Notes under the pieces: generated by a model
Seen by the model: only the letters and a program-made list of their open reading frames with translations
Database searches by the model: none
What the model was told of the DNA's origin: nothing
In this document: piece after piece, positions 55,241 to 64,000 of the stretch
How positions within the stretch are numbered: the first letter of the stretch is position 1
Layout of the letters: every line of letters begins with the position of its first letter
DNA from: Jacaranda mimosifolia
Taxonomy: Eukaryota > Streptophyta > Magnoliopsida > Lamiales > Bignoniaceae
DNA length: 64,000 bases
Reading direction: 5' to 3'
Assembly (NCBI GenBank): GCA_018894105.1
Contig: CM032133.1
Span: 12,166,501 to 12,230,500 of the forward strand
Translations under genes and position numbers: made by a program

Positions 55241-56929
55241 CTACATTAGATAGACATGCTTCGTTAGAGGGAAATTGGTAGCATGATTGGGTAACTGGAG
55301 CGTAATAGACATGCTATCATCATGATCACCAAGTACATCCTTTTCAATCTCAATGGTAGCATAATTGGAGGCTGTATTATCCTCCTTGAGTGAAATTTTC
55401 CCTTGTTGATGAGCCAATTGCATCGCTTTGTCTCTGAATACAAAGCAATCATGGATTTGGCGACCTATCAATCGATGGTACTTGCAATACTTTGGGCCAT
55501 CAGTGTTCCCAGCCTTTTCAGGTCGCTTCATTTCAGGTAATTCAATGAGATTCGCATTTAGCAAATCATCGAATATTCTAGAGACATCAGAGTTGAGGAA
55601 TGGGTACGTCTTAGCCTGCATCTCCTTTAGAGTAGTTAATTTTCTTTGTCCTCTTTCTTGGGAGACATCCTTCATTTCATCATTTGTGATATCTGCCTTT
55701 ACATGAAACTTGATGGGTGTTGCATTCACCACCATAGCTTCTTTACTTGGAGCCTTGGCAAGAGGGTTGCCCCTTTTCTTGAATTCCTTTTTTTTCCTTA
55801 AACTTGCGCAGCTCTTGAACTAGCGGCCCCTCAGCTCCATTAGCAGATATGCTTTGACTCCATATCATGGGCTCAAGTAGCTAACGCTGCAAAAGTTTTA
55901 CGCTAAATTCCTTGGAGAATATATCGAAGCCCCAATGCATCCCCTGAATACACATCTCAATGGCTGAAGCCTCAAACAATCAACCTTTGCAGTTAAGGCT
56001 TAGATTTTCTCAGCGATTGATGTAGTCGATGACTGGCTGTTCTTTCCACAGGCAAGAATTGGTGAGTTCAATCATACTAGCCGTCCTTTGGGTACTATAG
56101 AAGCGATTGAGAAATCCTCGTTCCAATTGCCCCCAGCTATCAATTAAGGCTGCTTCTAGGTCAATGTACCAATTAAAAGCATTGCCCTTCAAGGACTGAA
56201 CAAACTTCTTGACTAGATGATCTCCATGTGTTCCAGCATTATTACAAGTTTCAATGAAATGAGCCACATGCTGCTTTGGATTTCCCTTGCCATCAAATTG
56301 CTGAAACTTCAGTGGCTGGTAACCGGTTGATCAATCCTTACTTGATGACTTGGAACTTCCTTCAAGCTTATCTTTGATAGTCCTCAAGATAAACTCCCTC
56401 AGTTGGTCGACAGGAATTAGTCCAATAGTGGAAACTTGCAATTCCTTTGTTGTAGGCTTTTCATTTTCAACCGGCTCCCCCTTTGTGGATGTTTCGCCTT
56501 CATCTTGGGCCTCTATTTGTTTCTCCCTCACACGACTAGTCTCAACATTGTCCACCTTATTTATTAACTTGAAGATCTGAGAGTATTGTTCTTGGACATG
56601 CTTTGAGAGTTCTTCAATAATCTTTGTCAAATTAGCAATTTGTTCCCCCAAACCTGCAGTGCTTCTTCCCATCATTGGCACCGAACTTGAGGTACTTTAT
56701 GTTGAGCGAGTAATGGATGATGTTGATTCTTCCTTTGAGTCTCCACCACCTTCATTAGTATCAATAGTACGCGGCAATTCCTTTTACAAAAATTCAAGTG
56801 AAGGAGCCACCTCCAAAGATGATTGCGACTATTGGACATACTTCTCCTGGTGACGCCAACACTTCTCGCTCTAGTACTTGAGGAATTGAGGTAGTAATTT
56901 TCAGTGTTGCAGTCTTGTTGGCAACCATT
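55241..56929 (-). pseudogene. family H gag (copy 1)
   Basis: Frame pieces in order from the right: MVANKTATLKITTSIPQVLE (likely gag start near 56,929), a coiled-coil-like GLGEQIANLTKIIEELSKHV with an acidic tail (56,331-56,681), the capsid core KKFVQSLKGNAFNWYIDLEA and GFLNRFYSTQRTASMIELTN (56,010-56,267), and a Lys-rich part with CKYHRLIGRQIHDCFVFRDK (55,241-55,735), which replaces a zinc knuckle in this group. Stops separate the pieces, so no full gag is encoded. Confidence 0.85.
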
Positions 56930-57001
56930 TGATACTTTGGTTTCGATGAAGGAAGGAGACGACAGGTAGAGAGCGTCGTCGCACTGGGCGTGCCAAAAAT
57001 T

Positions 57002-57207
57002 TGTAAGCGCAAATTTCTTATCTACAATAAACAAAATTACAAGACAAAAAACTGTACAAATAAAATGAAATTAAAACTTATCAATGGTGGATTCAATCTC
57101 TAATCCAATCTTCTGATTCTTTCCTTTCAAATACAATCGTAAAACTTGAATGCCTTGAACACATTGGTTCTCCTTAAATTTGATTTGAACAAAATAACGC
57201 CAATTTA
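57002..57207 (-). repeat. family H 5' LTR fragment (copy 1) with primer region
   Basis: Just inside it (56,985-57,000) the minus strand reads TTTTTGGCACGCCCAG, the motif that normally follows the 5' LTR of this gypsy group. The LTR end itself reads TTTGCGCTTACA. It is cut near 57,207 by family G LTR sequence. Confidence 0.65.
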
Positions 57208-57305
57208 AGGTACGAATTCCTTCTAGCATTTATTCAATTTATGATTTCTATCCCCAATTATTTGCTTTTTCAAGATCAAGTATCTTAGCGGTTCAATAGG
57301 GAGGG
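57208..57305 (+). repeat. family G LTR 3'-part fragment
   Basis: Matches the last third of the family G LTR up to gcggttcaataggga (ggtacgaattccttctagca, cccaattatttgc, gatcaagtatctta), and is interrupted at 57,306 by the start of a complete LTR of the same family. Confidence 0.75.
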
Positions 57306-58015
57306 TGATATGAGCACTGGAGGGTAAGATGGTTATTTCGGCATGGGAGGGCAAAATGGAGATTGCAACATGCCAATGGGACCTATCGCAAGAGCAAAAT
57401 CAAAGAGGTTGAAAGATGGCGTTGCAAATTTGGTTAAGTCATTTGTTGAAGGGATGCATCAAGAATGGACAAAGGAGGAGAAGAACATGTCAAGAAGCCG
57501 AAAGAATGAAGTTGGACAAGCCATCACCTCGTGCTTGGTGCATAAGGCTTGGAAAGGGCCAATAAGGCCAAAACAAGTCCCAAACATGTGGGACTCGTGG
57601 AGGAAAGAAGAGGTCGTGACCAAGTCAAACCCTTATTCCTAATTAGATTTGGGCTTGGATTATTATTTGTAGGCTTAGTTTATATCTTATTTTAATTAGG
57701 GTTTGTAAGGAGAGTAGAAATACCCTCTTAAAAATGTGTATGACGGATTTTTAATGAATATTGATTTATTTCCTGCGTTTTCTCTCAAGAAAAACCATGA
57801 CGTTGCTTCTTGCTTCAAGAAATTGAATAGGTTCTTTCAAGGTACTAATTCCTTCTAGTGTTTATTCAATTTTTTATTCTTATTCCCAATTATTTGCGTT
57901 TCTAAGATCAAGTATCTTAGGGTTTCAATGGGAAAGGTTTCATTCTAGGGTTTGTTCGATATCAAATTCTGTGTTTGGGGTTTCGGGATCATTATATTCT
58001 TGAGGTTCCGCATCA
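57306..58015 (+). repeat. family G LTR, complete (copy 1)
   Basis: 710 bp, TGATATGAGCACTGG...GGTTCCGCATCA. The TATA box is changed to tagaaata (57,715-57,722). A primer site with one extra T (TTGGTATCTAGAGCCAAC) follows at 58,016-58,033, so this is a 5' LTR. The LTR carries the open Pol-tail frame MGPIARAKSKRLKDG from 57,343 to 57,642 (99 residues). Confidence 0.88.
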
Positions 58016-58033
58016 TTTGGTATCTAGAGCCAA

Positions 58034-58205
58034 CTTTAGATAAATTCCCATGTATCTTGTTTTTGTTTCCAGCACAAAAAAAATGAAAAAAATTCAGGAA
58101 AAAAAGCAAAAAAAATTAAAAACAAATCAGATCGTGAATTGACTATGGTTTTGTGATTCTTTCGCAATATTGTTGCATATTCCTATCATGTAGAACGCCA
58201 GTTCA
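58034..58205 (+). other. family G leader fragment
   Basis: A-rich leader with gatcgtgaattgactatggt and gattctttcgcaatattg, as in the other copies. It is truncated at about 58,205. Confidence 0.7.
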
Positions 58206-58455
58206 CTCATCCAGTTGTTTGAATAATTTAAGGAGTTAAATTAAAAAGTTAATTTTAATTGGGTCATGTGACTAACCAAGTTAGTCTTGCCAATTTAAAT
58301 AATAAAATTGGAAAGAATCTATTCAATTTCTTGATGCGAGAAGGAAACAAATGTTTTTTCTTTAGAGAAAAATGTAAAAGAATACATGATGCGGAACCTC
58401 AAGGATATATTGATCCCGAAACCCCAGGCGCACAAATTGATATTGAACAGACCCT
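58206..58455. repeat. mosaic of family G LTR pieces, minus strand
   Basis: 58,206-58,311 is unassigned AT-rich DNA. 58,312-58,383 matches an inner part of the minus-strand LTR (aatctattcaatttcttgat, tttagagaaaaatg). 58,385-58,455 matches the primer-side LTR end (atgatgcggaacctcaagga, aattgatattgaac). The two LTR pieces are in scrambled order. Confidence 0.6.
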
Positions 58456-58926
58456 AGCATATCATCTAGGGTTTTTTGACAAGCAACAAAGTGTACCTAC
58501 CATCTTGCTGAATCTATCCACCTCAACAAAGATATCATTATCTCTACCCATCCCAGTTCAAGGCAAATCGGGCATAAAATCCATAAAAAAAAATCAAACC
58601 AAGGTGCAATAGGAACAGGAAAGGGTGCACACAATCCATGAGGCATAGACTTTTGTATGCAATACATGTGGAACACACTTTCTCAATATCTTTTCTAATA
58701 CCAGGCCAATAGAAATGCTAACTAAAAACATTCGAAGTCTTATGCACACCAAAATGACCTATCAATCCACCACGATGTGATTCTCTAACCAGCAACTCAT
58801 GCACAGAACAAGCTGGAACACAAATTCTATTGCCACAAAAAAAAAAACCTTAATGCCTATAGAATTTACTAAATGTACCACGCTCACATGCAATATGCAA
58901 ATCAGCTAAGTCAACATCAGTTGCAT
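58456..58926 (-). pseudogene. family G integrase zinc-domain fragment
   Basis: The minus strand carries the same words as element D integrase: the [11 protein letters not shown] stretch, SHRGGLIGHFGVHKTS and the PHGLCAPFP region are recognisable across frames, with stops between. It is joined on the left to LTR pieces and on the right to a + strand LTR. Confidence 0.75.
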
Positions 58927-58950
58927 AATGAACACTGGAGGCATTGGAGG

Positions 58951-59674
58951 TGATACGAGCACTAGAGGCACCGCAGGGCAAGATGGTTATTTCGGCATTG
59001 GAGGGCAAAATGGAGATTGCAACCTGCCAATGGGACCTATCACAAGAGCAAAAGCAAAGGGGCTGAAAGATGGCTTTGCAAATTTTGCTAAGTCATTTGC
59101 TGAAGGGATGCATCAAGAATGGGTTAAGAAAGAGAAGAACATGTCAAGAAGCCAAACGAATGAACTTGGACAGCCCATCACCTTATGCTTGGTGCATAAG
59201 GCTTGAAAAGGACCAGGAAGGCCAAAATAAGTCCCAAACGTGTGGGACTCACTGAGAAAAGAAGAAGCTGTGACCAAGTCAAACTCTTATTTCTAATTGG
59301 ATTTGGGCCTGGATTATTATCCGTGGGCTTAGTTTATATCTTATTTAATTAGGGCTTGCAAGGAGAGTATAAATACTCTCTTAAAAAAACATGTATGGCC
59401 GATTTTTTATGAATATTGATTTATTTTTTGCATTTTTCTCTCAAGAAGAACCACAGTGTTGCTTGTTGGATCAAGAAATTGAATAGGTTCTTCCAAGGTA
59501 CTAATTCCTTCTAGTGATCATTCAATTTCTGATTCTTATTCCCAATTATTTGCGTTTTCTAAGATCAAGTATCTTAGTGGTTCAATAGGGGAAGGTTTTA
59601 ATTCAAGGGTTTGTTGAATATCAAATTGTGTGGTTGGGGTTTCGAGATCATTATATCCTTGGGGTTCCGCATCA
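58951..59674 (+). repeat. family G LTR, complete
   Basis: 724 bp, TGATACGAGCACTAGAGG...GGTTCCGCATCA with a clear TATAAATA box at 59,368-59,375. A partial copy of the LTR start (tgaacactggaggcattgg) precedes it at 58,929. The Pol-tail frame is open (MGPITRAKAKGLKDGFANFA, 58,928-59,206). No primer site follows; family H sequence does, so it is a solo or truncated LTR. Confidence 0.85.
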
Positions 59675-60607
59675 CATAATATCTTCTTCCACGGGCTCAA
59701 TCTTCTTGAATTCCATACATGCCCTTGTTTGTCCATCCCTTCTTCCTATATGGTCTTTCTGCATGATGCCATCTTTCTCACTTATTTAACCACTGCTGAT
59801 AAGCTTGGGGATTTGCTTGAAAAGACGAACTATAGCATTTTGATGAGTTGTCGACTATTACTAACAACAATACGATATGAAGAAGCCATGCTTTCTCTAT
59901 CATCTTCTTCATCCCTTTGAGTTCGTATGAAGATAATGGTTTGCAGTTTAACCTTCAAGGTTCTGCCACATGATATACTTAAAATAGTGCATTGCTTCAT
60001 GCATGAAGGAATTGAACCTCTAAGCTTTTGGGGCTTGCTAATCCACTTCAAGTACTTTGTCAGTTTAGATGAATTCGAACTCTGATTATATAGGTTCTTT
60101 TATGCCCTCACTTTTCAAGTCTATTGAGAACCGAGATTCGTTGGATTTTCTTCCCATTTGTTGAGGAAAATTCTTCTCCAACTATATATGATTGCCGTTG
60201 GCTCTTTTAATTGCCATGCGAATAGGATTCTGAGGAACAAAAATTCAAGTCTTGTTTGAGAACTTTGAACACCATGACCTTTTTCCTTGGGGAGTGTTGA
60301 GCCCATAGGTTTGCTTGCCAATAGCCTCAGGAGGGAGTTTTCCTAGGATGGAACATTCTTGTAGATTATATCCAACTTTGATGAGAAGTTTATAAGCTTT
60401 TTGGTCAAAGTAATTCTCGTGTTGCAAAGATTCTCTATGTTCTTTCTTGGCTCCTTGAGTTGGGCAAACAAACCCTTTCAGCAGATAAGGGGATGACTCC
60501 TTCACGTCAAACTTGGTTAGAAGAAATGTTAGTTCTTTCAGCGATTCAGATCCTACCAAAGATGATTCACTCTTTATGTGACCTTTACTACTGCACGCTG
60601 GAGCCAA
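59675..60607 (-). pseudogene. family H gypsy pol fragment (copy 2, longer than copy 1)
   Basis: From 60,607 leftward the frame runs across the 60,390 boundary without a break: QKAYKLLIKVGYNLQECSIL then GKLPPEAIGKQTYGLNTPQG. Further left (59,690-60,240) only decayed pieces remain. Because the coding sequence is continuous here but cut at 54,469 in copy 1, copy 2 looks like the source arrangement. Confidence 0.75.
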
Positions 60608-60916
60608 GTCCTCAACCTTGTTTCATCAATCAGAATCATCTTGCTACTTGAATTCCTCTTATTCTTTTGCCTTGATAGTTCGCACTTTTGATGTAGTATT
60701 TGGCGTCGGCTAAGTGTGATTCAGCTTTGCTGTGTCCAAGCATTTTCTTTCCCACATCTTCTCGACATTACTTGAAACACTAGTGCCAAGTTGAGGGAAC
60801 CGCACCATTTTCATGTAACCAAGGTCGGCCCAAAAGAATATTGTATGATGTCTTGGCATCTATGACACGAAACAATGATGTTGACAACATATCGTCCATC
60901 AATAGCTTTATCCTTA

Positions 60917-61135
60917 TTATCCCAAGAGCCCTTTGGCCCCTTGATTGAACCCTTGGATCATTAGACGACTATTTGTCAATTCATCTGTGGAGACTCCTAA
61001 ATCCTTCATTACGCGCAATGGCAAGATATTTACTGCAGAGCCTCCGTCCATCAAAATTCTATTTATTTTCTTCTCACGAGCATAGAGCATAGCTAATTGC
61101 AAATAGTTGTCTTCAGTGAAAGTCATTGTCGACAT
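60917..61135 (-). pseudogene. family H aspartic protease (copy 2)
   Basis: Translates identically to 54,996-55,214. Confidence 0.85.
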
Positions 61136-61161
61136 ACACTCCTCAGTTGCATCATGGTTCT

Positions 61162-62850
61162 CTACATTAGATAGACATGCTTCGTTAGAGGGAAATTGGT
61201 AGCATGATTGGGTAACTGGAGCGTAATAGACATGCTATCATCATGATCACCAAGTACATCCTTTTCAATCTCAATGGTAGCATAATTGGAGGCTGTATTA
61301 TCCTCCTTGAGTGAAATTTTCCCTTGTTGATGAGCCAATTGCATCGCTTTGTCTCTGAATACAAAGCAATCATGGATTTGGCGACCTATCAATCGATGGT
61401 ACTTGCAATACTTTGGGCCATCAGTGTTCCCAGCCTTTTCAGGTCGCTTCATTTCAGGTAATTCAATGAGATTCGCATTTAGCAAATCATCGAATATTCT
61501 AGAGACATCAGAGTTGAGGAATGGGTACGTCTTAGCCTGCATCTCCTTTAGAGTAGTTAATTTTCTTTGTCCTCTTTCTTGGGAGACATCCTTCATTTCA
61601 TCATTTGTGATATCTGCCTTTACATGAAACTTGATGGGTGTTGCATTCACCACCATAGCTTCTTTACTTGGAGCCTTGGCAAGAGGGTTGCCCCTTTTCT
61701 TGAATTCCTTTTTTTTCCTTAAACTTGCGCAGCTCTTGAACTAGCGGCCCCTCAGCTCCATTAGCAGATATGCTTTGACTCCATATCATGGGCTCAAGTA
61801 GCTAACGCTGCAAAAGTTTTACGCTAAATTCCTTGGAGAATATATCGAAGCCCCAATGCATCCCCTGAATACACATCTCAATGGCTGAAGCCTCAAACAA
61901 TCAACCTTTGCAGTTAAGGCTTAGATTTTCTCAGCGATTGATGTAGTCGATGACTGGCTGTTCTTTCCACAGGCAAGAATTGGTGAGTTCAATCATACTA
62001 GCCGTCCTTTGGGTACTATAGAAGCGATTGAGAAATCCTCGTTCCAATTGCCCCCAGCTATCAATTAAGGCTGCTTCTAGGTCAATGTACCAATTAAAAG
62101 CATTGCCCTTCAAGGACTGAACAAACTTCTTGACTAGATGATCTCCATGTGTTCCAGCATTATTACAAGTTTCAATGAAATGAGCCACATGCTGCTTTGG
62201 ATTTCCCTTGCCATCAAATTGCTGAAACTTCAGTGGCTGGTAACCGGTTGATCAATCCTTACTTGATGACTTGGAACTTCCTTCAAGCTTATCTTTGATA
62301 GTCCTCAAGATAAACTCCCTCAGTTGGTCGACAGGAATTAGTCCAATAGTGGAAACTTGCAATTCCTTTGTTGTAGGCTTTTCATTTTCAACCGGCTCCC
62401 CCTTTGTGGATGTTTCGCCTTCATCTTGGGCCTCTATTTGTTTCTCCCTCACACGACTAGTCTCAACATTGTCCACCTTATTTATTAACTTGAAGATCTG
62501 AGAGTATTGTTCTTGGACATGCTTTGAGAGTTCTTCAATAATCTTTGTCAAATTAGCAATTTGTTCCCCCAAACCTGCAGTGCTTCTTCCCATCATTGGC
62601 ACCGAACTTGAGGTACTTTATGTTGAGCGAGTAATGGATGATGTTGATTCTTCCTTTGAGTCTCCACCACCTTCATTAGTATCAATAGTACGCGGCAATT
62701 CCTTTTACAAAAATTCAAGTGAAGGAGCCACCTCCAAAGATGATTGCGACTATTGGACATACTTCTCCTGGTGACGCCAACACTTCTCGCTCTAGTACTT
62801 GAGGAATTGAGGTAGTAATTTTCAGTGTTGCAGTCTTGTTGGCAACCATT
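61162..62850 (-). pseudogene. family H gag (copy 2)
   Basis: Same broken frame pieces as 55,241-56,929, with identical translations, including the same stops. Confidence 0.85.
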
Positions 62851-62922
62851 TGATACTTTGGTTTCGATGAAGGAAGGAGACGACAGGTAGAGAGCGTCGT
62901 CGCACTGGGCGTGCCAAAAATT

Positions 62923-63128
62923 TGTAAGCGCAAATTTCTTATCTACAATAAACAAAATTACAAGACAAAAAACTGTACAAATAAAATGAAATTAAAACTT
63001 ATCAATGGTGGATTCAATCTCTAATCCAATCTTCTGATTCTTTCCTTTCAAATACAATCGTAAAACTTGAATGCCTTGAACACATTGGTTCTCCTTAAAT
63101 TTGATTTGAACAAAATAACGCCAATTTA
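62923..63128 (-). repeat. family H 5' LTR fragment (copy 2)
   Basis: Partner of 57,002-57,207. Confidence 0.65.
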
Positions 63129-63226
63129 AGGTACGAATTCCTTCTAGCATTTATTCAATTTATGATTTCTATCCCCAATTATTTGCTTTTTCAAGATCAA
63201 GTATCTTAGCGGTTCAATAGGGAGGG
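63129..63226 (+). repeat. family G LTR 3'-part fragment (copy 2)
   Basis: Partner of 57,208-57,305. Confidence 0.75.
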
Positions 63227-63936
63227 TGATATGAGCACTGGAGGGTAAGATGGTTATTTCGGCATGGGAGGGCAAAATGGAGATTGCAACATGCCAATGG
63301 GACCTATCGCAAGAGCAAAATCAAAGAGGTTGAAAGATGGCGTTGCAAATTTGGTTAAGTCATTTGTTGAAGGGATGCATCAAGAATGGACAAAGGAGGA
63401 GAAGAACATGTCAAGAAGCCGAAAGAATGAAGTTGGACAAGCCATCACCTCGTGCTTGGTGCATAAGGCTTGGAAAGGGCCAATAAGGCCAAAACAAGTC
63501 CCAAACATGTGGGACTCGTGGAGGAAAGAAGAGGTCGTGACCAAGTCAAACCCTTATTCCTAATTAGATTTGGGCTTGGATTATTATTTGTAGGCTTAGT
63601 TTATATCTTATTTTAATTAGGGTTTGTAAGGAGAGTAGAAATACCCTCTTAAAAATGTGTATGACGGATTTTTAATGAATATTGATTTATTTCCTGCGTT
63701 TTCTCTCAAGAAAAACCATGACGTTGCTTCTTGCTTCAAGAAATTGAATAGGTTCTTTCAAGGTACTAATTCCTTCTAGTGTTTATTCAATTTTTTATTC
63801 TTATTCCCAATTATTTGCGTTTCTAAGATCAAGTATCTTAGGGTTTCAATGGGAAAGGTTTCATTCTAGGGTTTGTTCGATATCAAATTCTGTGTTTGGG
63901 GTTTCGGGATCATTATATTCTTGAGGTTCCGCATCA
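63227..63936 (+). repeat. family G LTR, complete (copy 2)
   Basis: Partner of 57,306-58,015, including the mutated TATA box. The primer site follows at 63,937-63,954 and leader sequence runs to the window end. Confidence 0.88.
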
Positions 63937-64000
63937 TTTGGTATCTAGAGCCAACTTTAGATAAATTCCCATGTATCTTGTTTTTGTTTCCAGCACAAAA

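Larger units (their letters stand above)
54469..58079. repeat. segmental direct repeat, copy 1 (at least 3,611 bp)
   Basis: Repeats at 60,390-64,000 with a constant offset of 5,921 bp. All open frames in the two copies translate identically, and the stretches I compared base by base showed no difference. The left edge is sharp: ttataagctttttgg is shared and the bases before it differ. The right edge lies beyond the window. Confidence 0.93.
60390..64000. repeat. segmental direct repeat, copy 2 (runs off the window)
   Basis: Partner of 54,469-58,079 at an offset of 5,921 bp. Confidence 0.93.

Noticed and set aside
57343..57642. A 99-residue host protein (also at 46,867, 58,928 and 63,264)
   Set aside because: All copies lie at the same position inside family G LTRs and carry the gypsy Pol-tail motif.
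58206..58330. Piece of the second copia LTR
   Set aside because: Shares a general taaggagttaaatta style with 51,540-51,610, but I could not align a continuous stretch.

Overview
The window is nuclear DNA from a flowering plant, probably a dicot; I cannot name the species. It is AT-rich, its exon-like islands carry plant-type intron borders, it is crowded with Ty1/copia and Ty3/gypsy LTR retrotransposons, and it holds a plastid-derived fragment. I found no gene that looks intact. Every recognisable host coding piece is interrupted by stops, frameshifts or missing exons.

Region 1 (1 to 26,600) is a decayed gene-fragment locus. Exon remnants of MDN1 (midasin, the giant AAA ATPase of 60S ribosome assembly) lie in the right order on the + strand: the N-terminal part and AAA1 (2.9-5.7 kb), the end of AAA4 (6.9-7.2 kb), then the end of AAA5 and AAA6 (25.2-26.6 kb). 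The modules between are absent. Lying among them is a tandemly duplicated two-exon piece of GCP4 (gamma-tubulin complex component 4; 8.2-10.4 kb). The first GCP4 copy carries an 876 bp internally deleted gypsy element. A 5.1 kb copia element with both LTRs (14,777-19,877, minus strand) also lies here.

Region 2 (26.6 to 30.5 kb) is very AT-rich. It contains a diverged direct repeat, and one copy of that repeat was hit by a scrambled plastid fragment (ndhF joined to the 3' end of the plastid 5S rRNA gene).

Region 3 (30.6 to 64.0 kb) is a retrotransposon graveyard dominated by one gypsy family, here called family G. Its LTR is about 715 bp, TGATATGA...GCATCA, followed by an initiator-Met PBS. 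Copies lie in both orientations, head to head, abutting and nested. A Tourist-like MITE, a fragment of a second copia family with a 2.2 kb LTR, and a second gypsy family (family H) are interleaved. From 54,469 onward a segment of at least 3.6 kb recurs, apparently identical, 5,921 bp downstream at 60,390. This is either a very recent segmental duplication or an assembly artefact.

Two blocks (40.1-42.9 and 46.1-46.9 kb) have a texture unlike their neighbours and might be mitochondrial in origin, but no gene was recognised in them. I found no operon-like, defence or otherwise new biological system. The interest of this window lies in its datable insertion and duplication history, where duplicated copies preserve several empty insertion sites.
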